DNA from: an uncultured Verrucomicrobiota bacterium
GTDB lineage: Bacteria; Verrucomicrobiota; Kiritimatiellia; RFP12; UBA1067
Length of the DNA: 15,819 bases
NCBI GenBank assembly: GCA_945947925.1
Contig: CAMEZU010000019.1
Span: 1-15,819 of the forward strand
Reading direction: 5' to 3'
Part shown: positions 1-7,892 of the stretch, piece after piece
Numbering within the stretch: position 1 is the stretch's first letter
Layout of the letters: each line of letters opens with the position of its first letter
Program-made: the position numbers and the translations under genes
Notes under the pieces: generated by a model
What the model saw: only the letters and a program-made list of their open reading frames with translations
Databases searched by the model: none
What the model was told of the DNA's origin: nothing

Positions 1-1614
1 GATACGGGCGACGAGCGCGAGCTCGTCTACGCGACATCCCTCGATGCGTCGAATGTCGGTGGCCTCGTGAAGAAGGGCCCCGGCACGCTGACGCTCACCG
101 CGCTTCCCGCCTACATGGGCGATACGACGGTTGAGGCCGGTACGCTTGTCGTGCCGTTCGGTGCGGCGCTTCCGGGCATGGTGACGGTCGCCGACGAGGC
201 GCATCTCATCGTCGACATGACGGGACACGCGGAAAACGGGACGCATGAGATCCTGACGGTCGGCGGCGTCGCGGAAGGGACGACGATCGAGGTCAAGGGC
301 GTGAGCGCCAACTCGTCCTGCGAGATCTCGGTCGGTGCGGACGGCAAGGTGACGGCCGTCGTTTCAACGGAAAAGCTCGTGTGGGCCGGCGTTGAAGGCG
401 CGACCTGGACGAGCGCGAACGCCTGGGTCGGCGCGGTCTCGGGGAATCCCTATACGTTCTCCGAAGGCGACGAGGTCGAACTCTCTGCGGATGGTGCGGA
501 ACTCGTCATTCCGTTCGAGGGCGAGCTTACGGTCGGGGCGATTCACGTGACGACGGCGAACGAGGGTCTGGTGCGTCTCGTCGGCGCGGGCACGATTACG
601 ACAACCGATTTCGTCAATGACGGCGATCTCCGTCTCGCGGCGGGTGAAGGCACGCTCACGGCGGAATTCAAGTTCGAGGGTTCGGGCACGACGACGTTCG
701 AGTCGGGTACGGTCGTGATGACGACAAGTGTGCATCAGCCGATCGTCAACAACGCAGTCGCGGTGCGCAACGTCCTGTGGGAACCGTCCTATCCGATGAC
801 GGGCACGGGTGAGCTGCGACTCGTGGGCTGCACGGTGACAATTAACCATACCGATTATCTCAAGGACTTCGCCGGTACGCTCACTGTCGGATCGGGTACT
901 GTGCTCCAGGCACGCTCCGATCTGCATGCGCAGGCCAATACGAAGCCGAATGTGATGGGACTTGGCACAGGCACACTCAAGATGGCTGGAGGTACGATCA
1001 AGGGCTTCGGCGGTGCCAACGGCACGAACAACGAGATCCTCAACAACGTCATCGTGGCGGATGGAACGGTCAGCGAGTGGGTCAACAACGCCTCACGCGG
1101 CGCGGTTGACGGTAAGTACGGATGCAATGTCTATGTTCGCGGAACTGTGACCGGAGCGGGCACGCTCAAGATCACGTCCGATGCGCGTGTGATTACGTTT
1201 GAGAACGCGGACTTCTCGACGTTCACCGGCACGATTGATGTGAAGGGCTATTCGGCCGATTTCAAGAAGGGCTTCAACGGCGGTACGCTCGCGGTGCGCA
1301 CGGGAGCGACGATCATTTCGAATCCGCTCGTGATCGGCGCGGACGCGACGCTCGCGGGCGAGGCGGGGTCGACGCTTAAGGGTGTGACGTTTGCCGAGGG
1401 GGCGAAATTCGCGTTCCTCGACGAGGGTGCGCTCAGCGACAAGAAGACAACATACGTCGGTCTCACGGTGCCCGCGCTCGAGACGCTGCCGCTGATCGCA
1501 CAGGAGGCTTCGCCGAAGGGCAAGTGGAAGGCGGTCAAGATTGCGAACGAGGACGGCACGGTCTCGCTCGGTGCGGTTTATCGTCCGATGGGTCTTGCCG
1601 TCATTGTGAAATAA
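1..1614 (+). CDS. PATR-repeat (autotransporter-associated beta-strand) surface protein, 5' truncated
   Basis: The frame is open from base 1, so the start lies outside the window; the GTG at 67 is internal, because the residues before it (SNVGGLVKKGPGTLTLT) already form the classic beta-strand repeat. That signature, GLVKKGxGTLTL followed by YMGDTTVEAGTLVV, matches the autotransporter-associated repeat (TIGR02601/PATR type) of large secreted or outer-surface beta-helix proteins. The rest is rich in Gly, Thr, Val and Ala with many short GTLxV strands (GTLTVGSGTVL, GTGTLKMAGGTI, GTLKITSDARV), consistent with a right-handed beta-helix. No outer-membrane barrel, PEP-CTERM or LPXTG signal is seen; it ends in a short hydrophobic strand with a basic last residue (GLAVIVK). 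No enzymatic motif is visible. Role inferred: cell-surface adhesin or scaffold. The next gene begins 13 bases after the stop. Confidence 0.85.
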   Translation, partial: DTGDERELVYATSLDASNVGGLVKKGPGTLTLTALPAYMGDTTVEAGTLVVPFGAALPGMVTVADEAHLIVDMTGHAENGTHEILTVGGVAEGTTIEVKGVSANSSCEISVGADGKVTAVVSTEKLVWAGVEGATWTSANAWVGAVSGNPYTFSEGDEVELSADGAELVIPFEGELTVGAIHVTTANEGLVRLVGAGTITTTDFVNDGDLRLAAGEGTLTAEFKFEGSGTTTFESGTVVMTTSVHQPIVNNAVAVRNVLWEPSYPMTGTGELRLVGCTVTINHTDYLKDFAGTLTVGSGTVLQARSDLHAQANTKPNVMGLGTGTLKMAGGTIKGFGGANGTNNEILNNVIVADGTVSEWVNNASRGAVDGKYGCNVYVRGTVTGAGTLKITSDARVITFENADFSTFTGTIDVKGYSADFKKGFNGGTLAVRTGATIISNPLVIGADATLAGEAGSTLKGVTFAEGAKFAFLDEGALSDKKTTYVGLTVPALETLPLIAQEASPKGKWKAVKIANEDGTVSLGAVYRPMGLAVIVK

Positions 1615-1627
1615 TCTCTTTCCCGCG

Positions 1628-2389
1628 ATGATCGCGACACTGCTCCTGGCCTCGGTGCTGACGCTTGAACCGGCGAACGATCGGTTCGGCCTCACCGAGG
1701 CCGGTGTCGTTTACGGCGGTGCGTGGGAGATGTCCGAGAGTTTTCTCGCGGACACCTCGCTTGATGATGCGGTGCGCGTCGATTTCTCCGTGGAGGTGGA
1801 GGATTACGCTGAGATCGAGCCGGAGGATCCGCCCGAGGGGCTCGCGTCGCTGATTCCCGCGCTCTTCGAGGACGGGACGTACGGTTGCTGGTGCTGGGGT
1901 GACGGACGCTGGATGGCGCTTCGGTGTCCGGCGATCGCGCGATCGAAGTCCGTGGAAGGCCGCATCGAGCTGCGTCATTTGGGCGAGGAGCAGAGCGTTT
2001 CGTATTTCATCAAGGTTGAGGACACGTATGTTCAGTTGAAGACAGCGTCGGGACGCTGCTGGTTCCGCAGCAGCGCAGCGACCGCCGTGTGCGGACTGGC
2101 GACGCGCGGTGCGGGACGCTTCACGTCCTTCACGGGTTTTGATGGGACGATCGATCCGGCGGCGTACGCGCTCACGACTTATCCCGGAACGAATCGGACG
2201 ACGATCGACGGGGAGACGGCGTTGACGAGCGATCTCATGGTACTGATGGAAGAGGACGGAGATGGACGCCGTCTCGCAGTTCACGACGGCGGCGGGGAAT
2301 CTCCGCATGCAGACGATGATTGGCTCGCCCGAATATCTCAAGACGAATCCCGCCCAGACGAATCCGACAACTTACGATCCCAATTTTAA
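1628..2389 (+). CDS. unrecognised protein, probably exported, with likely frameshifted C-terminus
   Basis: A 253-codon frame starting 13 bases after the PATR gene, probably cotranscribed. I do not recognise a named family. The N-terminus (MIATLLLASVLTLEPAND) is a short hydrophobic stretch without basic residues, so at best a weak signal peptide. Residues about 20-175 alternate charged and hydrophobic strands with conserved-looking aromatics (CWCWGDGRWMAL, then GAGRFTSFTGFDG), which suggests a beta-sandwich (ConA/LamG-like) fold; this is inference only. No Shine-Dalgarno is seen before the ATG. After about residue 210 the frame becomes unnatural (Arg/Asp/Ser-rich, ending RISQDESRPDESDNLRSQF), while another frame from 2262 reads like normal protein to 2423. 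A sequencing or real frameshift near 2250-2290 is therefore likely, and the true product would be about 265 residues. Confidence 0.6.
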   Translation: MIATLLLASVLTLEPANDRFGLTEAGVVYGGAWEMSESFLADTSLDDAVRVDFSVEVEDYAEIEPEDPPEGLASLIPALFEDGTYGCWCWGDGRWMALRCPAIARSKSVEGRIELRHLGEEQSVSYFIKVEDTYVQLKTASGRCWFRSSAATAVCGLATRGAGRFTSFTGFDGTIDPAAYALTTYPGTNRTTIDGETALTSDLMVLMEEDGDGRRLAVHDGGGESPHADDDWLARISQDESRPDESDNLRSQF

Positions 2390-2423
2390 ATACCCCGGCG
2401 AGTTCGTCCTCACGATCCGATAG
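2262..2423 (+). other. out-of-frame 53-codon continuation (probable real C-terminus of the preceding gene)
   Basis: Frame 3 is open from the stop at 2244-2246 through ATG 2262 to TAG 2421-2423. It reads MDAVSQFTTAAGNLRMQ, later PEYLKTNPAQTNPTTYDP and finally KYPGEFVLTIR, with balanced composition. In the same stretch the frame of the upstream gene gives an Arg/Asp/Ser-rich tail. The ending (hydrophobic strand plus a terminal basic residue) resembles the end of the PATR protein (GLAVIVK). Two readings are possible: the tail of the 1628 gene after a +1 frameshift, or a separate small ORF. I favour the frameshift because no ribosome binding site precedes 2262 and the frame overlaps the other gene. 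Confidence 0.45.
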
Positions 2424-2489
2424 CTGGATCTTGCGGCTTTGCCTTTTTGGGGGATTTGGTTTGGGGGTGGGTTGTGGTAGAATAGGTGT
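2424..2489. other. G-rich intergenic region
   Basis: Between the end of the frame-3 tail and the GH43/GH51 gene. A tiny GGC-TTT-GCC stem followed by five T (about 2435-2448) could be a weak terminator. After it the plus strand is strongly G/T-biased with G runs at 2449-2453, 2463-2467 and 2469-2471 directly upstream of the -10 box. No other gene is seen. Confidence 0.5.
2478..2483 (+). promoter_or_regulatory. extended -10 promoter of the GH43/GH51 gene, probably leaderless
   Basis: The hexamer TAGAAT is preceded by TGG (extended -10, TGnTAnnnT). A weak -35-like TTGGTT lies at 2456-2461, 16 bases upstream. Only six bases separate the hexamer from the ATG at 2490, so transcription should begin at or within a base of the start codon. 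The AGGTG at 2484-2488 is one base from the ATG, too close to act as a ribosome binding site. Confidence 0.6.
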
Positions 2490-5400
2490 ATGATCAAAAG
2501 ATTTGTTCTTGGTAGTTTCCTTTGCGCTTACGCGCTCGTTGCGTCGGCGGTGCTTCAGCCGACGGTTTGGGCGGATATTCCTGATGTCGCGCCGCTGCGG
2601 GTGGGGGATACGTATTACCTCACGTCGACCACGATGCATTTCAATCCGGGGATTCCCGTGATGGCGTCGAAGGATCTTGTCGACTGGAAGATCATCTCGT
2701 ATTGCTACGATACGATTGAGAACCGTGACGAGGACAATCTCGCGAACGGGAAGAATGACTACAATTTCGGTACCTGGGCGAGCTCGATCCGCTACAATGA
2801 GGCGGACGGCTGCTTCTACGTGTCGAGCTTCAACCAGCGCGCGAAGCATACGTATCTCTTCCGGGCGAAGAAGCCGGAGGGACCCTGGGAACGCTTCGCC
2901 TTCACCGACCGTCTCGTCTACGACCATTCGCTCTGGATCGAGCCTCCTTCGCCGGAGGCTCCGGAGGCCAAGGGCCGGTTTTACTTCTTTGGCACTGACA
3001 AAGGCAATGTCTATCTTCATCGCATCAAGAACGATTTCTCGGGACTCGAACCCGAACCGAAGCTCGTCTGCGCGAAGGCCTCGGCGAATGTCGGGGGCGG
3101 ACTCGCCGAGGGCACGCAGGTCTTCGAGAAAGATGGTTGGTACTATCTCGTCAACATCTGCTGGCCGAAGGGACGCTGCCGCCTCGTCAATGTGCATCGT
3201 TCGCGGAATCTGGAAGGTCCGTTCGAAGAGGCGAAGGTCTGTTTCGAAAATGAGGGCATTGCGCAGGGGAGCTTCATCGAAAAGCCTGACGGATCGTGGG
3301 TCGCCGTCCTCTTCGGCGATCGCGGCGGTGTCGGGCGCGTGCCGTTCGTGCTGCCGGTTGCCTGGCGCGACGGCTGGCCGATGGTGGAGGCAAAGGACGA
3401 TTATCGTGCGACAAAACCCGTGCCGTCGTGCGTCGCTGATGACGACTTCTCGGCCGGAAACCTGAAGCTTGAATGGCAGTGGAATCATAATCCGGACAAT
3501 GCGCACTGGAAACTCGCGGACGGCGCGCTTCAGCTCACGACGTCGCGCGTTGATACGGATCTCCTCACCGTGCGGAACGTCCTCACGCAGCGCACGTTCG
3601 GTCCGACGAGCGAAGCGATGGTGAAGGTCGACGGGGCTGCGCTGAAGATCGGTGACAAGGCGGGGCTTGCGCTTTTCCAACATCACTGGGGTGCGCTCTC
3701 GCTGCAGCGGACCGAGAAGGGGTATGACATCGTTCTTGATCAACCGTCGCTGACGACGAACGAACGCAGTTTGGCGCGTCCGAAGAACGGCACCCGTACG
3801 CGAGAAGTCCTTCGTGAGGAACTTGGTGAGACTGCTGTCGTCCACCTGAAGGCCGTCTGTGACTTTACGCCGTTCCCGAATTCCGACTACCGGAAGATCC
3901 CGGCGGCGCAGGATACGGGAAGCTTTTCCTACTCGCTCGACGGCAAGACCTGGACGGCGCTCGGCGAGGCGATGCCGCTGCCCTATACGATTCCGCATTT
4001 CACGGGTTATCGTTTTGCGCTCTTCGCGTGGGCGACGAAGGACGCGGGGGGAACGGCGCGGTTCGATGACTTCACCGTGGCGGCGGCGAAGCCAGACGAG
4101 ACGATGGCGATGGATGGGACGAATCCGATTGTGAAGACGCGCTTCACGCCCGATCCCGCACCGGTCGTGGATGGCGATTGGCTTTATCTGTTCACGGGAC
4201 ACGACGAACCGCAGGCGCGCGGCTACACGATGCGGAACTGGGGCGTGGTGCGCACACGGGACATGGTTCACTGGGAGGATCTCGGCCTTGTGATGGGACT
4301 CGACACCTTCGCGTGGGCGAATCAGCGCAACCACGCCTGGGCTTCGCAGGCGATCAAGCGCGGAAACAAGTGGTACTGGTATGTTGCTGTGCAGGATGCG
4401 AAGGGGAGGGACTGCCTTGCGGTTGCCACGGCCAATCGTCCCGAAGGTCCGTGGACCGATCCGATCGGCAAGCCGCTTGTCACGAAGGGCGGCGCACTGA
4501 TCGATCCGAGCGTCTTCATCGACGATGACGGATCCGCCTGGCTCTTCTGGGGCAACTGCTGGGAGCAGCCCGGCTGCTGGTACGCGAAGCTGAAGGAGAA
4601 CATGATCGAACTGGCGGAGGATCCGCAGCCCGTGCCGGGACAGCTCCCGGGAGAGACGGCGTTCGGTCCCGACTTCAAGCGCACAGGCGGTGCGGCGAGC
4701 CGTCACAAGCGTCCCGTCTGCGGATTCGAAGAGGCGCCGTGGATCTACAAGGTCGGTGATACGTATTACCTTGAGTACGCGGCGAACTTTCCCGAGCACT
4801 GGGCCTATTCGACGGCAAAGTCGATTCGCGGCCCGTGGACCTACGGCGGGAAGATCATGGATCGCGCCGAGGGGACGGGAACGATTCACGGCGGCAGCGT
4901 CTTCTTCAAGGGACAGTGGTATCTCGTCTATCACAACGCAACGCTTCCCGGCGGGGCGGACTGTCGTCGTTCGGCGTGCATCGAGCCGTACACGCGGAAT
5001 GCCGACGGATCGATTCCGTTCATCCGTCCGACGAAGGAAGGTGTGAGCCGGATGCGGACCACAGTGACTGTGGAGAAGGATCCGGCAAAGGGACACGCCG
5101 TGCCGACCTCGCTGTGGGGCATCTTCTTCGAGGACATCAACTGGGCGGCGGACGGGGGGCTCAATCCCGAGATGCTCGCGAACGGTGGCTTCGACTGGCA
5201 GCAGGCCGACCATCAGAACAATCCGCGCGACGAGGTTGCGTGGAACTGCGTGGAGGACGGTTGGGAACCTGACTTCCGCGACGGCGGCATGGCGCGGCTT
5301 TCGTTCCAGTACGGCGCGCCCGTGCATCCGAACACGGCGAAGCATCTGCGCATCGAATCCTTCGGCACGGGACGCGCGGGCGTGAAGAATCGCGGTCTCG

Positions 5401-7850
5401 ATGGCATGTGGCTCAAGCCGGGTGAACCGTATCGTCTCGCCTACGATTGGCGCGAGATCGTGCGCGACGGCATCGACTACACCCTCGGTCCCTGGCATCA
5501 CGAAACCCTCGACTTCACGGGTTCTTCCCTACCCCCTACACCCTACTCCCTAATCTCTACTCCCTCCTACGACATCCTCCTCGAACCCGACGGCGATCGC
5601 GCCACGCTCTCGCTGCTCGTGAAGGGACGTCGCGCGGTGGAGTTCGACAACGTCTCGCTCCAGCCGACGGGACCGAATCTCGTCAGGGGCGGACTTCGCA
5701 AGGATCTCGTCGACAAACTCGCCGACCTGAAGCCCGCCTTCGTGCGTTTTCCGGGCGGGTGTATCGTCGAGGAAGGAGACTTCCAGCACTGGTACGACTG
5801 GCGGCGGACGGTCGGTCCGAAGGAGCGTCGCGAATGCATTGAGAACCGCTGGGCGCGTCCCGGGAAACCGTATTGGGAGACATTCGGTGTCGGCTATTAC
5901 GAGTACTTCCGTCTCTGCGAGGAGATTGGCGCGGAACCGTTGCCGATTTGCCTGGCGGGACTCACCTGTCAGTACCAGAAGCCGGCGTTGATGTGTGATG
6001 TGAAGGATGCGGACTATTTTGCGAACGTCATCCTCGAACTCATCGAATTTGCGAACGGCGACGTGAATACGACGTGGGGCAAGGTGCGCGCCGAGATGGG
6101 ACATCCCGCGCCTTTCAATCTCAAAATGGTCGGCATCGGCAACGAGAACTGGATGGGCGAGTTCTTCGACCGCGCGGAGCCAATTGCGAAGATCATCCGT
6201 GCGAAGCATCCCGAGATCATGCTGGTCGGCAGTGCGGGTCCGAGTCCGGACGGACGCGAATTCGACTACGCGTGGAAACGCGTGACGAAGGCCACGGCTG
6301 ATCTTGTCGACGAGCACTACTATCGCAATCCGGAGTGGTTCCTCAAAAGCGCGTACCGCTACGATACGTACGACCGTACGAAGCCGCCTGTGTATGCGGG
6401 CGAGTATGCCTGTCATCACAAGGTCGGTGGTCGCAACCGGAACACGCTCTGGAGCGCGATCTGCGAGGCGGCGGCGATGACGGGTTTCGAGCGCAACTGC
6501 GATGTGGTCGAGATGGCGAGCTATGCGCCGCTCTTTGCGCGTGAGGGACACGACCAGTGGTCCCCGAACCTCATCTGGTTCGACGGCACGACAAGCTGGG
6601 CGACGCCGAACTATTATGTGCAGCAGCTCTTCGCGACATATCGTCCTGAGGTCGAACTGCCAGTCTCGATCGCGAATGGTGACCGTCTCTACGCCTGCGC
6701 GGGGACGAAGGGCGGAGCGACGATTGTCAAGCTCGTGAACGCGGCGGACGAGCCGCGCGAGGTCTCGCTCAACCTGTCCGGTGCGGCGGAGGTTGTGACG
6801 CTGACAGGTGAGAAGGAGGCGGTCAACGTGCGGGACGATGAACGCGTGAAGCCCGTGATGTCGCACCTGACGCTTGAGACCGGGAAACCGCTCGTGCTGC
6901 CGCCGCGCTCGCTGACGGTGCTGACGATTGCGCCGGAAAACGAGAAGGCCTATCTCTTCTCGTATTTCAGCGACAAGGGATTCGGGGGCCGGAAGGGCGA
7001 GGGAGCGGGGTTGCATCTCGCCTATTCATATGACGGGAAGTCTTGGACGGCGCTCAATCATGACGAGCCGCTGCTCGTGCCGGAAATCGGACAGGACAAG
7101 TTGCTGCGCGATCCGTCGATCTGTCAGGGTCCGGATGGAACCTTCCATATGGTCTGGACATCGAGTTGGAAGGACCGGATCATCGGTTATGCCTCGTCAA
7201 CGAACCTCGTCGACTGGAGCGAGCAGAAGGCGATTCCTGTGATGGACCATGAACCGACCGCGCGCAATTGCTGGGCGCCGGAGCTCACTTACAATCCCGA
7301 TGACGGACTTTTCTACATCTATTGGGCGACGACGATTCCGGGACGCCATGCGCCGATCGCGGGGATGGACAAGAAGGAGGACGGACTCAACCACCGCATC
7401 TACCTGACGACAACAAAGGACTTCACGACATTCTCGCCAACGCGCCTCTGGTTCGATCCGCCGTTCAGTGCAATCGATGCGGCGCTGGTGCGCGATGAGG
7501 CGGCGGAGGACTGGATCATGGTCGTCAAGAACGAGAATCACACGCCGCCGGAGAAGAACATCCGCGTGACGCGCACGAAGGACCTGTCGGCCGGTTTTCC
7601 GATCGAAGTCTCGCCGTCGATTTCCCCGAGCTGGGTGGAAGGTCCGACGCCGCTTTTCGTCGGTGACGCGCTTTACGTCTACTTCGACTGCTATACGAAA
7701 CACCGCTTCGGAGCGGTCCGCAGTCTGGATCGCGGCAAGACCTGGACCGACGTGAGTGACGAGGTCTCCTTCCCGAAAGGCATCCGCCACGGCACCGCCT
7801 TCGCCGTCGATAAAGCGGTCGTCGACGAACTCATCAGGCGGCTCAAGTGA
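2490..7850 (+). CDS. secreted four-module glycosidase: GH43 - beta-sandwich - GH43 - GH51 - GH43
   Basis: One uninterrupted 1786-residue protein with an N-terminal signal peptide (MIKRFVLGSFLCAYALVASA, cleavage near residue 20). Module 1, about 22-310, is a GH43 five-bladed propeller: base D32 (IPDVAPLRVGDTYYL), D145 (VYDHSLW), acid E207 (LAEGTQVF). Residues about 312-531 form the ConA-like beta-sandwich usual in GH43 xylosidases/arabinofuranosidases. Module 2, about 545-850, is a second GH43: D555 (FTPDPAPV), D672 (LIDPSVFIDDDG), E748 (FEEAPWIYKVGDTYYL). Module 3, about 855-1482, is GH51 alpha-L-arabinofuranosidase: acid/base E1219 (VGIGNENW), nucleophile E1305 (VYAGEYACH), also FVRFPGGCIVEEGDF and DEHYY. 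Module 4, about 1487-1786, is a third GH43: D1541 (LLRDPSI), D1663 (SAIDAAL), E1717 (WVEGPTPL). All catalytic residues are present, so all four may be active. Expected job: removing arabinose and xylose from arabinoxylan or arabinan outside the cytoplasm. Module substrate assignments are inference. The DP usual after the GH43 base is DV in module 1. Confidence 0.9.
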   Translation: MIKRFVLGSFLCAYALVASAVLQPTVWADIPDVAPLRVGDTYYLTSTTMHFNPGIPVMASKDLVDWKIISYCYDTIENRDEDNLANGKNDYNFGTWASSIRYNEADGCFYVSSFNQRAKHTYLFRAKKPEGPWERFAFTDRLVYDHSLWIEPPSPEAPEAKGRFYFFGTDKGNVYLHRIKNDFSGLEPEPKLVCAKASANVGGGLAEGTQVFEKDGWYYLVNICWPKGRCRLVNVHRSRNLEGPFEEAKVCFENEGIAQGSFIEKPDGSWVAVLFGDRGGVGRVPFVLPVAWRDGWPMVEAKDDYRATKPVPSCVADDDFSAGNLKLEWQWNHNPDNAHWKLADGALQLTTSRVDTDLLTVRNVLTQRTFGPTSEAMVKVDGAALKIGDKAGLALFQHHWGALSLQRTEKGYDIVLDQPSLTTNERSLARPKNGTRTREVLREELGETAVVHLKAVCDFTPFPNSDYRKIPAAQDTGSFSYSLDGKTWTALGEAMPLPYTIPHFTGYRFALFAWATKDAGGTARFDDFTVAAAKPDETMAMDGTNPIVKTRFTPDPAPVVDGDWLYLFTGHDEPQARGYTMRNWGVVRTRDMVHWEDLGLVMGLDTFAWANQRNHAWASQAIKRGNKWYWYVAVQDAKGRDCLAVATANRPEGPWTDPIGKPLVTKGGALIDPSVFIDDDGSAWLFWGNCWEQPGCWYAKLKENMIELAEDPQPVPGQLPGETAFGPDFKRTGGAASRHKRPVCGFEEAPWIYKVGDTYYLEYAANFPEHWAYSTAKSIRGPWTYGGKIMDRAEGTGTIHGGSVFFKGQWYLVYHNATLPGGADCRRSACIEPYTRNADGSIPFIRPTKEGVSRMRTTVTVEKDPAKGHAVPTSLWGIFFEDINWAADGGLNPEMLANGGFDWQQADHQNNPRDEVAWNCVEDGWEPDFRDGGMARLSFQYGAPVHPNTAKHLRIESFGTGRAGVKNRGLDGMWLKPGEPYRLAYDWREIVRDGIDYTLGPWHHETLDFTGSSLPPTPYSLISTPSYDILLEPDGDRATLSLLVKGRRAVEFDNVSLQPTGPNLVRGGLRKDLVDKLADLKPAFVRFPGGCIVEEGDFQHWYDWRRTVGPKERRECIENRWARPGKPYWETFGVGYYEYFRLCEEIGAEPLPICLAGLTCQYQKPALMCDVKDADYFANVILELIEFANGDVNTTWGKVRAEMGHPAPFNLKMVGIGNENWMGEFFDRAEPIAKIIRAKHPEIMLVGSAGPSPDGREFDYAWKRVTKATADLVDEHYYRNPEWFLKSAYRYDTYDRTKPPVYAGEYACHHKVGGRNRNTLWSAICEAAAMTGFERNCDVVEMASYAPLFAREGHDQWSPNLIWFDGTTSWATPNYYVQQLFATYRPEVELPVSIANGDRLYACAGTKGGATIVKLVNAADEPREVSLNLSGAAEVVTLTGEKEAVNVRDDERVKPVMSHLTLETGKPLVLPPRSLTVLTIAPENEKAYLFSYFSDKGFGGRKGEGAGLHLAYSYDGKSWTALNHDEPLLVPEIGQDKLLRDPSICQGPDGTFHMVWTSSWKDRIIGYASSTNLVDWSEQKAIPVMDHEPTARNCWAPELTYNPDDGLFYIYWATTIPGRHAPIAGMDKKEDGLNHRIYLTTTKDFTTFSPTRLWFDPPFSAIDAALVRDEAAEDWIMVVKNENHTPPEKNIRVTRTKDLSAGFPIEVSPSISPSWVEGPTPLFVGDALYVYFDCYTKHRFGAVRSLDRGKTWTDVSDEVSFPKGIRHGTAFAVDKAVVDELIRRLK
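2940..2961. repeat. intragenic inverted repeat in GH43 module 1
   Basis: Arms GAGCCTCC and GGAGGCTC, 8 bp perfect, around the 6-base loop ttcgcc. It encodes the Pro/Glu/Ala-rich EPPSPEAPEAK loop between the D145 strand and GRFYFFGTDKG. A second GGAGGC follows at once (2963-2968). Could be chance in GC-rich DNA or a small inserted palindrome. Confidence 0.4.
5527..5568 (+). repeat. tandem heptanucleotide repeat, six units of consensus CCCTACT, inside the GH51 coding region
   Basis: Six consecutive 7-base units: CCCTACC, CCCTACA, CCCTACT, CCCTAAT, CTCTACT, CCCTCCT. The 42 bases are exactly 14 codons and keep the frame, giving the low-complexity peptide SLPPTPYSLISTPSY between LDFTGS and DILLEPDGD, before the GH51 catalytic barrel. 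Base composition (C/T only plus A on the plus strand, no G) and codons such as CTA and ACA differ sharply from the surrounding gene, indicating an insertion or local expansion rather than selected protein sequence. Confidence 0.85.
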
Positions 7851-7872
7851 CATCCCCCTGAATGGGGGATGT
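7850..7872 (+). terminator. strong hairpin over the stop codon, probable terminator of the GH43/GH51 gene
   Basis: Perfect 9-bp stem, ACATCCCCC (7850-7858) with GGGGGATGT (7864-7872), loop TGAAT. The first stem base is the last base of the TGA stop. A run of five T comes only at 7885-7889, so it is not a textbook rho-independent terminator; it may instead protect the 3' end or work with a factor. Confidence 0.6.
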
Positions 7873-7892
7873 TGCCTTGATCGGTTTTTCGG

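Noticed and set aside
1932..1945. 14-bp palindrome CGATCGCGCGATCG.
   Set aside because: Built from common GATC/CGCG words, within normal coding sequence; no sign of function.
2054..2075. Hairpin with 8-bp arms CGCTGCTG and CAGCAGCG in the 1628 gene.
   Set aside because: Several such hairpins are expected by chance in a GC-rich 16-kb window; no compositional break or linker-like peptide accompanies it.
2235..5501. Minus-strand open frame of 1088 codons opposite the GH43 modules.
   Set aside because: Arg-rich low-information translation covering a gene with complete catalytic motifs; antisense shadow.
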